The notes: a model not told the origin generated them from the letters alone. A stretch of DNA of 64,000 nucleotides from Septoria linicola (GCA_024114885.1 CP099418.1:5456001-5520000), one strand, 5' to 3'. Shown: positions 1-9,676, counted from the first letter of the stretch. A program made the numbers and translations.

Positions 1-225
1 CCTCGAGAGTTCTGGAACCTCCCCAACACCATCCACTTCTCATCTGGCTACTGCCCTAGCACCTACCTCGTCATTGCACATCTGCATGAGGACGACCATG
101 CATACCGAATCGTCCAAGAGCCGCTAACATGGTCGCAGGATAGCATGTCGTTCCCATCGCATCATCACCTCATTAGTACACAAATACTTACACGTCATGC
201 GATTGCTCGAAGCAGACACACCTAA
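1..225 (+). CDS. possible 3' end of a gene entering from the left edge (partial)
   Basis: Frame 1 is open from the first base to a TAA at 223-225, giving 74 codons with no start in view. The first half (around FWNLPNTIHF and YLVIAHLHEDDHAYRIV) has the mix of hydrophobic and charged residues of a folded protein. The last 25 residues are less convincing and may be intron or 3' UTR. I recognise no family. It could equally be a chance open frame, since it is short and touches the edge of the window. Confidence 0.3.
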   Translation, partial: PREFWNLPNTIHFSSGYCPSTYLVIAHLHEDDHAYRIVQEPLTWSQDSMSFPSHHHLISTQILTRHAIARSRHT

Positions 226-2833
226 AGTGGGACAGCAGGGACAATGTACCTGATAGTACTATCGTGCGTGCATGCGGACCTCCTCCTCCTCCTCCTTGCC
301 TTACGCCTTTTATCGGCACTTACCTGCGCCACTGGATCGTGCCAACAACGCCCATGGCTGGCACCGTCCAGACCATGGGAGCAAAGTCTAACGCCCTCCC
401 TGCCCGGAGTGTCCGTTGGCTTGCATGTTGTTGCTCGTGTGGATGTTCTACCAGACATTTCGAGATGACTGGTCATGGTATAAGCTCCCGATTAGGAAAG
501 AAAGTTGGTATGCAAGATACAGCTTCGCTTAACATTACAGATGAGTGCGTTTGCAGTGGAAATCGTCTACTAGCTTTTGAGGAAGTGAAGATTGTAAGCG
601 AGAGGATGCTCGTAGACTCGCAGGTACGAGATTGAGCTTGTCGTCTCTCGTGCGAATTGCAGCGGACGTCAATTTCTGGGGCGGTGTCGGTCAAGCAGAC
701 CTCTTCTGACTCGAGTTGTAAGACAGGGCATCAATGTTGGTCAAGAATTGCCGGGCCGCACAGCATACAGTATTGTCGTTGCGGTGTCACTACAACGGCG
801 CGAGCAGTTCAAGACTTCCGCTGTCTCCGCTGTCAACCGGGTCGATGAACTATTGGAGATGCTCTTGTTTTAACGATGACAATCTCGTAGTAGATTTTGT
901 CAAGGATAACGTATGCTTGCAGCCTGGGACAACGGTGTACCGTACAGGCCGGGTCTCATGTCGCTGTTCCAAGCTCGAATGACTTCGAGATTAGTGTGTA
1001 CATCGTGAGATGATAGAGACTTGATGCAATAGCATAGATGGAGATAGTCTATGCCGCTGTTGAGCACTATTCTCACACGTCTGCAGCTGAAGACCTCCTT
1101 CGCTTGGTCCCCTTCGTTGAGCACGGCACTCGACTTGGTACTGCAAGTCATATAGATACGAGCGTGCTCCGGTCATTTCAGATCACTTTGAGATGCAGAG
1201 CTCTTCCGGCACATTACAGTAAAGTTCTTCTTGCTGCATCGTCAGTCACATCACACGTGGTCCCATTACGATTCATCTCGCAACGGCCTTCGAGAAGCCT
1301 TCTTGCGCTGACTCGAACGATTCCTCATTTCGCCCTCGCGAACACCTGCCATACTGCAATCGAACGTGCTGAACGATAAATGTTGTCTTGAGTCGTGCAT
1401 CTGCTGTATCCGCGTTCACCTGCCAGTATACAGTGTGAAAACGCCTCCGCCCGCCGTGCGAGATGAGATACGCTTGTGGCTATTATGACAGCGGGCTTAG
1501 CTGAAGTTTCTTAGCAGCGGCGCAAACCGGTGCAGACGGTTGAGCGTTGAGCGACGGAAGAAGTGGACGACACGCTACTTTCCATGTGTCTTGGTAAAAG
1601 CGCGGAGAAGATTACGAGGTCTTAGATCGGTCCCAGAGAAACTTGCGCGCGCAAATACAGTATTGCTCACCGCAATCCGAGGTATGAGGATTGCATTCCG
1701 GACTTGATACTGTGTTTGGTATGCTGCACGACAAGCGCTATACAGCAGTAGTGAGTTTGCGATATCGAAACGATCGGAGTGATTATTTGGCCGGTTCGCA
1801 GCTTGCGGAGAATGGTATCCTGGAGGTGCGAGAGGGGCACCGTGGAAGAAACCGTGTCGACCCGCGGTACAGACTCGAATCGGTCAGCACACCATCAAGG
1901 CACATCTGTTCAACTGTCGGAAGATGCCATAGTCGATACCGAATGTTCTTGTGCAACCCAGCTGTGAAACAAACATGGCTGGTGAGTGATGAGGAGTCCT
2001 CGAGGCAATAGATTGGAGTCAGGTAGCCAATATTGTTGTTGCTGTTAGATCGAGAAGTAGTAGGTGAGTCGCAGAGGAAGATCTACAGGCGTCTCGCTGG
2101 TGCGTGTCTACACCGTCACAGTTTCGATGCGTGCCCATCTCACAAGGCTGGAGACTGATTTTTCGCTGTGTCCGCAACACGAATGTAAGGCCCTTTGACT
2201 GGGATTGTTGTCGTCAGGCGTAGGCTGAGCAGCATCGTCCTCGAACTCCGAAGCGTCTCATGATAACATGCTGTCGCATCCAAATCGCAGTAGAGCCGTA
2301 ATGTTGTCATGAGAAACGAAGCTGGTGCGAGAGCAATGCTTCCCAGGCCAACTTGCTCGACTTACAATGCAGATTCAAGACTGTCCTTCCTGCCGTGTCT
2401 GATGTCAGCGGCGATTAGAGGTGAAGTCGCATTTGACTACCGCCATCTGAAAAGCCAGACGCCCATCTTTCAGCGCCCACGTCTCAAGTTTTGAGGGTCG
2501 CGGCGTTGCGGTAGAGAGGGCTCAAACATGGCTTGGGGCCAACATCGTGGTTCGGCGTTCAGTGGAGAGGCAAAATATGCCACAGTTTTGCCACCTGTTG
2601 GGCTGGACGCCGATGATGTGGTGGAAGTACTTCTGCACGTCTGCTACCGCAGATATGATTAGATTGTCGTGGAGAAGACACGAACGGGTGATGGTGGAAG
2701 GATGTGTCGATCTTGCCATGGGTGTCCTCTTGGCGAGCGGACTGAGCTCCTGGCTAACTTGAGGTGTTCCCTGAATGGAGCTCTTTGACTTCTGTATACC
2801 ACATTGCGATACCAAAACCAGAACTGAGACGCT
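226..2833. other. spacer with no supported gene
   Basis: All open frames here are short (about 120 codons or less), lack recognisable motifs and overlap on both strands. I see no tRNA-like or transposon-like structure. The last few hundred bases presumably contain the CHS5 promoter. Confidence 0.5.
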
Positions 2834-4061
2834 ATGCTCGTCTCACTCACAGTCGGCAAGGTCGACGCCGGCGTTGCTGTACTCTTGACAGAGGACAAGC
2901 GACTGGTAAGCTCAATAATGACAATGTCGCAAATGGCCAGCTGTTTGTTGACATGAACAGATTGAGTTCCCTTCAATTCTCCTCCCTCCCGACATCCAAT
3001 CTGGCAGCATCGTCGACATCAACGTAGCGCGAAATCAGCAAGCCGAATCTGTCGCAGACCAGAAGTTCTCCACTCTTCAAGGCGAGATATTCGACGTGTT
3101 TGGCTCGAAGTCACCGCAGGCACCCGTGCTACGATGCAGGAACGCGACACAAACGAGCTTGGTGCTGGAATGGGATCCTGTAGAGCTCGCGACTGCTGAG
3201 TTCCGCAGTCTGAGCCTCTATCGCAACGGCACGAAAGCGGGCAATATTCCACGCGACAAGCTGAGCACTAAAATCAGCGGGTTGGCATTGGACACCGAGT
3301 ACACGTTTCATTTGGTTCTGAGAACGAGCGCTGGGCAGTACTCGTCGGAGAAGCTGAATGTCAAGACGCACAAGATGACGGATCTGCATGGAATCACAAT
3401 CACGCCAGGTGTCATGCCAGGACAGCTGAAGGACAGCTTGGCGGAGACGGTGAACAGGATGGGCGCGAAGATGATTGACAGCGTGCGCATTGACACTACG
3501 CACTTTGTGTGCACAGAAGCGAGAGGGCAGGCGTGGGAGAAGGCAAAGGAGATGAATGTGCCTATCGTGGTACCGGACTGGGTCAAGGGCTGTGAGCGCG
3601 AAGGCAGAATTGTTGGAGTACGAGGCTACTATCTGGATGCGGACCCGAAGCTGCGACAGATGGGTCCAAGCACGCATCAACAGCGCGCCAGCGTGACAAG
3701 TATACCGGAAAGAGCGAGGGATAGCCCACGGATTGAGACCACACCACCAACTCCTGAGCGCTCGAATGCAAGGAGGGAGGAGAATGGTGTCACGTCGCCA
3801 ACTGCAGAGCCGCCAACGCCTCCACCGAAGCCGTCTCCGCAGGAGCACTCGCCGCGACAGGCTGATGGCGCATCGTCAATGGCAGGTACGACGTTGAATG
3901 AGAAGGAGGTGGCAGAGTCGGAGGAGGAGTCAGACGATACGCAGACTGAAGAACAGGAGACATCGAATGCGGCTGGAAAGCGACCGGAGTTACGAGAGGA
4001 CGGAGCTGGAAAGGCGCCACCCACGCCGGGCGATGAACAGTTTTCCGAGGTCGAGCTGTAG
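2834..4061 (+). CDS. CHS5: Chs5-type exomer scaffold (FN3 + BRCT), chitin synthase export
   Basis: Chs5 is the scaffold of exomer, the trans-Golgi coat complex that carries chitin synthase III and a few other cargoes to the plasma membrane. The gene has two exons: 2834-2905, intron 2906-2960 (GTAAGC...AACAG, 55 bp), and 2961-4061, giving 390 residues. The short first exon encodes MLVSLTVGKVDAGVAVL, the family's N-terminal dimerisation strand-helix, and this fixes the start. An FN3 domain follows at about residues 75-165 and a BRCT domain at about 170-255 (blocks DSVRIDTTHFVCTE and VPIVVPDWVKGCEREGRIVG). The last 130 residues are acidic, Pro/Ser/Glu-rich and low complexity. It is shorter than the 671-residue yeast protein, as is usual for filamentous ascomycetes. 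It is single copy in view, with no lesion. Confidence 0.93.
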
Positions 4062-4133
4062 AGCGTGATGGAAGGAGTGGTATGAGCCAGACAAAATCGA
4101 TCGAAATCCATGAGCGTAGCGGCAGCATATTAA

Positions 4134-4219
4134 GTATACCTCCCTGGAGCATTTTCAAAGCGTTCTCTTGATCGGGGACGCTCGCAACAGCTCAGATGCT
4201 GTCGTGGATTGGAGAGACC
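4134..4219. repeat. second dispersed repeat family, copy R1
   Basis: This is the first of three related segments (R1 here, R2 at 5621-5709, R3 at 5847-5895). Shared blocks on the plus strand are ACCTCCCTGGAGCAT, then TTGATCGG and GACGCTCGCAACAGC, then GCTGTCGTGGATTGGAGAG. R1 lies directly after CHS5 and before array unit A. Its left end (TATACCTCC) resembles the flanks of array units C and D, so the two families may belong to one larger duplicated module. Confidence 0.55.
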
Positions 4220-4515
4220 TGGAGGAACCTGGAGTGAACATGTGGAAGGCCGGGAAGATATCTTTCACTATGAGATCTGGTCCCTCTACGCCTGCTCGCC
4301 GGGTCTTGCCCAAAGATGTTTCAAGGGAGACCGCTCTGGCTCATTGACAAGACAATATGCTGACCAGGTGCGCTCATGGTAGCTTAGAGGCATGGTGTAT
4401 TGGAGAGAAAGTCAAGGCTGTGACCTATACCACTTTTGGAGAACCCTTGCTTCTTCCAGTGGAAGTGGCTACATATCAAGACGGGCTATGCTCAGCCAAG
4501 AGTAGCCATACAAAA

Positions 4516-4671
4516 GCAAAACAATCGCCCGCAACTCGTGGCTGTACCGAGAGTATGAACTCATGCTAGAGTTTCGCGAATTCTCTTGCACAACTTCATC
4601 CTGGATGGATGTCAGGCATCAGCAAGCGCTGACGACTTACTGACTGAGCTACAGAGCTTTGGACGATCATT
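4516..4671 (-). ncRNA. array unit A: candidate structured Pol III-type RNA
   Basis: Read on the minus strand, the unit opens with AATGATCG and closes with CGATTGTT, which pair over 8 bp with two G-U pairs. A TTTT tract follows inside TTGTTTTGC. About 20 nt in is TAGCTCAGTCAGTAAGTCG, which resembles a tRNA D-arm/A-box. Next comes a hairpin with arms TCAGC and GCTGA around GCTT. The rest (about 90 nt) is unlike the other copies. There is only a weak TATA-like stretch upstream (4692-4699). No transcript evidence is available. Confidence 0.5.
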
Positions 4672-4792
4672 AGGGTAGGTACATTCTAGGGTTTTGATAG
4701 ATCTTCCCCTGATAAGCTGTACCAAAAGAAGAACCCAAGCAGCAAGGCTCAGGCTGAGAGTATTGGATACAAGCAGAAGTCGGAACAAGAAG

Positions 4793-4947
4793 GCAAAACA
4801 ATCGCAACAGACCTAGGCATTTGGAGCTCAACAGTCACCCACTCGAGCCGAACGACGACTCAGAAGGTTCTCGTTCACGCCATTACCTCGAGCACCAGCG
4901 AGAGCTGACGACTTACCGAGTGAGCCAATGAGTCTGGAACGATCGTT
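4793..4947 (-). ncRNA. array unit B: candidate structured Pol III-type RNA
   Basis: This copy starts 277 bp after unit A. Its ends are AACGATCG and CGATTGTT (8 bp with one G-U), followed by TTTT. The A-box-like segment is TTGGCTCACTCGGTAAGTCG, a good match to TGGCNNAGTGG-type A boxes. The hairpin is CAGC-TCTC-GCTG. The GTCTGT block just before the closing strand is shared with units C and D. No clear TATA element lies upstream. Confidence 0.5.
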
Positions 4948-5068
4948 GAGAGATGGCAATTCTGGTCACTCGTGTACCTTCACTCTAGTCTTTACAGTCA
5001 AGGAGTGATCAGCCCAAAAGTCAGGAGAACAACACGATCTGACACAACCAAAAACTAGGTACGAAAAG

Positions 5069-5227
5069 GCAAAACAATCGCTACAGACTCGCTCACGCGC
5101 ACCACCTATTAACCGGGTTAAGTTAGTCACAAGTGACTTGTTTGCCCGGAAAATATAGTCATGATAACCAAGCATTAGCGAGAGCTGACGACTTACTGAC
5201 TGAGCTAATGAGCCTGAGTCGATCGTT
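5069..5227 (-). ncRNA. array unit C: candidate structured Pol III-type RNA
   Basis: This copy starts 276 bp after unit B. Its ends are AACGATCG and CGATTGTT, followed by TTTT. The A-box-like segment is TTAGCTCAGTCAGTAAGTCG. The hairpin is weaker here (AGC-TCTC-GCT, with one C-A mismatch further out). A TATATATTT element lies upstream on the minus strand at 5252-5260, about 25-33 bp before the predicted 5' end, within GGAGGTATATAT, which unit D shares. Confidence 0.55.
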
Positions 5228-5344
5228 GAAGAACCAGCATTCTCACTGAGAAATATATACCTCCACATTGGCAGGTATGTCCACAAGTAAGAGCCCAAGT
5301 TAAGAGAGCAGCATGAATGATGGGCCGAAAGTTAAGTCTAAGAA

Positions 5345-5495
5345 GCAAAACAATCGATACAGACCCACAGCGATGGAGGATAACCGTATCATTTAATCTT
5401 CTTCGAGTCAATGTTTCGAGATCTGCTGCATGCTGCCAAGCGTCAACTACCGCTGACGACTTACTGAGTGAGCTAATGAGCCTGGAGCGATCGTT
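5345..5495 (-). ncRNA. array unit D: candidate structured Pol III-type RNA
   Basis: This copy starts 276 bp after unit C. Its ends are AACGATCG and CGATTGTT, followed by TTTT. The A-box-like segment is TTAGCTCACTCAGTAAGTCG. The hairpin is the strongest in the set: GTCAGC-GGTA-GTTGAC, 6 bp with one G-U. A TATATAT element lies at 5518-5524, about 23-29 bp upstream, inside the same GGAGGTATATAT context as unit C. Confidence 0.55.
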
Positions 5496-5620
5496 GTGGT
5501 GCCAGCATTGTGCTGCGATATATACCTCCATATGGACACCTTCCTCTAGTACAAAGGCTAGGATGAGGGGCGAATCAGAATCGACCAGAAGCATCAATAA
5601 TATCTCACGGCAGTAGATCG

Positions 5621-5709
5621 AGTGCACCTCTCTGGAGCATGATCAAGGCGTTTCCTTGATCGCAGCTGCTCGTAGGAGCGTAGTTGCTGTCCAAAGCTGG
5701 AGAGAGGAC
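5621..5709. repeat. second dispersed repeat family, copy R2, with two hairpins
   Basis: Related to R1 and R3 by ACCTCTCTGGAGCAT, TTGATCGC, GCTGCTCGTAGGAGCG and GCTGGAGAGAGG. It contains a perfect 8-bp inverted repeat, GATCAAGG (5641-5648) and CCTTGATC (5654-5661), and a 4-bp hairpin GCTC-GTAG-GAGC (5668-5679). The matching positions in R3 form a different but still paired stem. Confidence 0.5.
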
Positions 5710-5846
5710 CGAGGTGAATCCTACGCTTGGGAGCGCTATGAGGTGGAGAGAGTCATCACTGTCTCCTGCCAGGCAGCAGGCCACGTGGAAGTCCTGGAAA
5801 GCGAGATGGACCGCTCTGAGAGATTGATAGGACACGGCTCTGATTA

Positions 5847-5895
5847 GAGGCGCTCGTAGCAGCGCAGTGGCTGTCGTGAATTGGAGAGGGATGGC
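5847..5895. repeat. second dispersed repeat family, copy R3 (core)
   Basis: This shares GGCGCTCGTAGCAGCG and GGCTGTCGTGAATTGGAGAG with R1 and R2. The inverted repeat GCGCT (5850-5854) and AGCGC (5861-5865) sits where R2 has GCTC/GAGC. Upstream, GGACCGCTCTG (about 5809-5819) matches a block lying downstream of the core in R1, so segment order is shuffled between copies. Confidence 0.4.
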
Positions 5896-6510
5896 GCCAT
5901 GATGATTGCAGATTTTGAGCAGATGACGATGTGCTTGAATGAGCGAGGAGTGGCTGTGCTTAAGTGGAACAATACTGGATAGCTGTGAGTCAAAAAAGGA
6001 AGAGGGTGTTCGCATGGAAGAGAGTGAGGTACATGGACCGACATGCGTCTCCTTCTCCGTGGGAACACTCTGTCATTGCGCGTACTCTGCGGCAGAAGAA
6101 GTATCCTCGGATCGCATGAGGCTCAGATGCTATATTTTATGCCTCTATGAAGTATAGCGACGCCACCACGGTGCTCACGCAATTCTTCCTCTGCCAACAG
6201 GTCCGTTCTACTCTATGATGCCTTTCCTGTTCACTACGCCTTATCTTCGGGCACCCTCGATGTGTATACACGCATCGATCATGCTATAGTTTGCCGGATG
6301 TTGCTACTTGATTGGAAAATCCTCCGTGTCAAGGCGAGATGTCTGTCCATCATTGTGCTGGTCTTCAACTCCAAGAAAGAAAGACTCCCATATGAATGCT
6401 AGGCCCTTCCGGACTAACATGGCCTACATGATGTGTATCAGACTGTGTAGCTAGAGCGCTCCTCTCGCATCGCAGCAAAAGAGAGAGACATCGACAAGTC
6501 TACTCAGAAA

Positions 6511-6661
6511 GCAAAAACAATCGCCCTCGACGTGCTATCAGACTGTACAATGGCGGGACAGGTCTTAACAACCTGTCCAGCAGTACACGGAGCAGATCTC
6601 CTCAAGCACTCAACACTATGAGCGATTTACTGACTGAGCTATACCGCTTCGAGCGATCGTT
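6511..6661 (-). ncRNA. array unit E: candidate structured Pol III-type RNA
   Basis: This is the first unit after a 1.0 kb gap in the array. Its ends are AACGATCG and CGATTGTT, followed by TTTTT. The A-box-like segment is TATAGCTCAGTCAGTAAATCG. The hairpin position holds CTCA-TAGTGT-TGAG, so both arms differ from the other copies yet still pair. A second perfect 8-bp hairpin (GGACAGGT 6556-6563, ACCTGTCC 6571-6578) lies in the variable part. A TATA-like stretch lies at 6684-6693. Confidence 0.5.
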
Positions 6662-6811
6662 TTTGGAAATTGTTGATGTCAGGTATGATATGAACGTTGA
6701 TTGAGTGACTGGGATGAGTGTCAGATGAGGCGAAAGAGGGGAGAGTCGCAGAGATTGACGACTGTTTGGATCGTGAAAGCATCACTTACAGGGCAAAAGT
6801 GTGGTTGAGAG

Positions 6812-6980
6812 GCAAAACAATCGTCTCGACATGGAGCCATTATCTCAAGCAGAAGAGCGAGCCTCACTCAGGGTGGTTAACCAGTCTTCCCTTAGAAGGT
6901 TCACGCAATCGAGCTGCCATCGCGCATCTGCTAGCGCAGACGACTTACCGACCGAGCCATCACACCGAGAAGCGATCGTC
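6812..6980 (-). ncRNA. array unit F: candidate structured Pol III-type RNA
   Basis: This starts 301 bp after unit E and is the longest copy (169 bp). Its ends are GACGATCG and CGATTGTT, followed by TTTT. The A-box-like segment is diverged: TGGCTCGGTCGGTAAGTCG. The hairpin is TCTGC-GCTA-GCAGA, 5 bp, with a compensatory A-to-U and U-to-A change relative to unit A. A TTATATC element at 7002-7008 lies 22-28 bp upstream of the predicted 5' end. Confidence 0.5.
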
Positions 6981-7165
6981 ACAGTCCACGAATCTGAGAT
7001 GTTATATCAACACCGTGCAGTGGAGTCCTGGAATCAACTCCGAAGTCTTTCTGATAGTTTCCCCAAAATCGCAAAATGCTTCATCATACACTCGCGCTTA
7101 TGCTGAAACTGACTTTCTCTCATCGTACACCTCTTCAATCTCCAATACTTATTCTAGCTCATGTC

Positions 7166-9130
7166 TCAAGCCCACTCCGTCTTACAAAACTGTCCCTTCT
7201 CGCCCTCAATCCACTCCTCACTCCCCACACAGCGATCACACCACTGCAGTCCCTCCGGATCATACTTTGCCTTGATAGCTCTCAATTTCGCATAGTTCTC
7301 CCCGAAGTACGAGTACTGCCAATTCGGCTCATTTGGATCAGCCTGTAAAGCATGATTTTAGCACTTAATCTCAGACGGTGGGTCACGTTGAAAGAAGACA
7401 CGACATACCTCATTGAAGTAAGCCCCGGCATCAGGTGCGAGCTGTCTGAGTGCATAGCCTGTGTTGTTGGTCATGTAGTCGGTCACACGCTCTGCTTCAG
7501 CAGCGTCGAGATCTCCGTCCCAGCTTTTCGCGATGCGGAGATGGACGATCGCGTCGCGCCAAGCTGAGCTGAGAGAGGAGGCTTCGTCGGGAATAGGGCC
7601 TAGAGTCCATGTTCCAGAGATTGCTGGGTTGGAGACGCCGGGCTGGAAAGAATACAGTCAGTATGTGAGTTGAAGGCAAGTTCTTCAGGTGGCTTTGGAG
7701 ATAGAGGAGTTTGAGGCAGAATGTGAGCAGCATACCTGATCCGCGGGATCCCTTTCAGCGACCTTTGCCAGCGTCTCCGCAAGAGCAGCAGTATTGTTCG
7801 TGACTGAGCTGACGGGTAGCAGCCTCGAGCTGAACGCGCTGTTGCCACCGCCAGCCGCCTGGGTGAGATTAAACATGTGGTACACGTCGATCCATCTCTG
7901 CTTGAACATCAGGGTCGAAGAAGAAGTGACTGTTGAGTTGTGCTCATCAAGCCAGGATAGAAGTGGTGCGACTGCTGCTTCGATGGATCCATTCTTGGCG
8001 TTGTATGCGAAGCCGGCGTTGGTGAGGCTGAAAGGTGGGCCGCTGAGTGAGATGTAGCCTGAAAGTCCGGCAGTCTTGAGACGTGGAAGGTCGGACATGA
8101 GGTGAGCTACGGTGTTCCACCATTCCGATGCTGTAGATCCGTTGTTTTGCGAAACGCTGAGGGACCAGAATGTCGTGGTCGGCATGGGTTAAGCTTTGAC
8201 TGTGAGACTTGTGATCACGCCAGCGAGACCATGGCCGCCTCCGCGGATGCCCCAGAGAAGATCACAGTTCTGCGCCTCGTTTGCAATCACAAGGTCACCG
8301 GACGCGGTGACAACGCGCGCTTCGATGTCCACCACCAGTAGCCCACCCTGCGAGACCGACAGTAGAATCAGTGCCACCAACCACGACCACGTCATGCTCA
8401 GCTGCAGCTTCGAACGCTGTGCGGTCTTGCATTCCAGCGCCGAAGCGCATGGCGAGGCGTCCAGCAGAGGTGTCGTTCTTGCTACCAGTTGGAACAAAGT
8501 TCTCGATGAACTCGACGTCCTGTAAAGCATGTGTCCAGATCGAAAGACTGCCCGGAGTCTGACTGTGCTGGCTTCCATGACCCGTGTCCTTCACGTTCAG
8601 GCGCAGATTATGTTTGCTTGCGAAACGAACACCGGCTTGGATGTATTCTTCCTTGGTTGCGTTGACAACATATGCAGGATAAGCCCAAGTGGCACAGCCT
8701 TGCTCGCCTGCAAGTGGATTGCCGATCGTGTCTGTGCCGTTCCCATAGATTGGATAGCAGCCTTGCTGGGGATCTGGTCCATCGATACTGACGGGATTAG
8801 CGGCGTGCCAAGCAGAAGAAGTCCATGATGAATCGAGAATGTCCTGACATGCTGCAACGTTGTAATTCGGCTCGTCGGGATAGCAGACAGAGGCGGGTGG
8901 TTGTCCTTGGATGAGCTGGCCATCAATGGTAGAGTTCAGTGCCGCCCAGTCCGCTGATGAGGGCCAGCAGTCGTCCGAAGGGAGCTGGCATAACCGTTAG
9001 CCACGAATTTGAGACTTTCGGGCAGGTGAGGTGGACAAACGCATTTGCAGGAAGGACCCTGAGAAGTCGCAAGTACGACTTGCGACGCTGCCGAAAGCAG
9101 GACGCCCAGGGGCATCAGGGAGGACGGCAT
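7166..9130 (-). pseudogene. secreted FAD-linked oxidoreductase (berberine-bridge type), inactivated
   Basis: Intact relatives are secreted flavin oxidases with an N-terminal FAD-binding domain and a C-terminal BBE domain. Exon 1 (9041-9130) encodes a signal peptide ending in SCKC. The intron is 8985-9040 (GTTTGT...CCAG). Exon 2 runs from 8984 with LPSDDCWPS, KDTGHG, VGGTDSTVG and GWATGGGH. Two lesions follow. Near 8310, GGGH joins directly to EARVVTASGD with one leftover base, so about 15 expected residues are missing and the frame shifts. At 8189-8191 an in-frame TAA interrupts TSLTVKA-PMPTTTF, where relatives have Tyr. Downstream, a good intron (about 7643-7735) and a second near 7348-7410 lead into the BBE block NWQYSYFGENY and WCDRCVGSEEW, ending with TGA at 7166-7168. 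The high conservation on both sides suggests recent loss. An assembly error could explain one lesion but not easily both. Confidence 0.82.
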
Positions 9131-9676
9131 GGCTGTGAGAGATGTTTGATGCCAGTGTGTCGAAGGGACTTTTTCTCTTTCTTATACATGCTGACTCGGA
9201 CCACAGCTTCTTCGCGAGAGGACTCCGATCTGCTACAGGAGATGACCTGATGTCAAAACTTTGTCCGACGTGGAACCGAGTGCATGGTGCGTGTGCCTTT
9301 GGGGCCAATTAGACTATCGGCGCATCTGGCAGCCTGCTGCTGTGGCAATGTTTACAGCTGCCGAGACTCCATATGGTAAGAACGGACTCTTTGGTGTCGT
9401 TTTAAGAGGCAGTGAAGGCACATACGGTAGAGGAGGGCCGGTTTTCCCGTAACAATGGGAGGAGAAAGTCGTTCGCATTCGTTCCGAGGTATGTACGACG
9501 CATGGCAGTGCTGTACGAGACGCTGATCGTGGGGCCTCAATTGCACAACAGTACGTTTATAGATCTGGACGCAGCGCATCACAGTTGTGCAGCAAGTATC
9601 GTTCAATAGGTAGCGTGAGAATGCGACCTCACGACTATGCACTGAATTTAGCGGTTGCCGAGTCTGGTTCTGGACA
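9131..9676. other. intergenic spacer, nothing recognised
   Basis: This 546-bp spacer lies between the start of the FAD oxidase pseudogene and the stop of the acyl-CoA synthetase gene, both on the minus strand. It should hold the oxidase promoter. No repeat or open frame of interest is seen. Confidence 0.5.

Noticed and set aside
3129..3848. 239-codon minus-strand frame inside CHS5
   Set aside because: It is the antisense shadow of a well-supported gene, rich in Arg and Leu from reading GC-rich codons backwards.
5069..5227. Array units as ordinary tRNA genes, because of TAGCTCAGTCAG-type D-arm similarity
   Set aside because: The D stem cannot close with a GAGC-type partner, no consistent anticodon arm or T-arm (GTTCRANNC) is found, and the units are twice the length of a tRNA. 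The similarity may reflect only the A box or a tRNA ancestry.
4516..6980. Array as a CRISPR array or simple satellite
   Set aside because: The repeated parts are at both ends of each unit with a long variable middle, and spacing and internal sequence do not fit CRISPR or a homogeneous satellite; CRISPR is not expected in a fungal nuclear genome.
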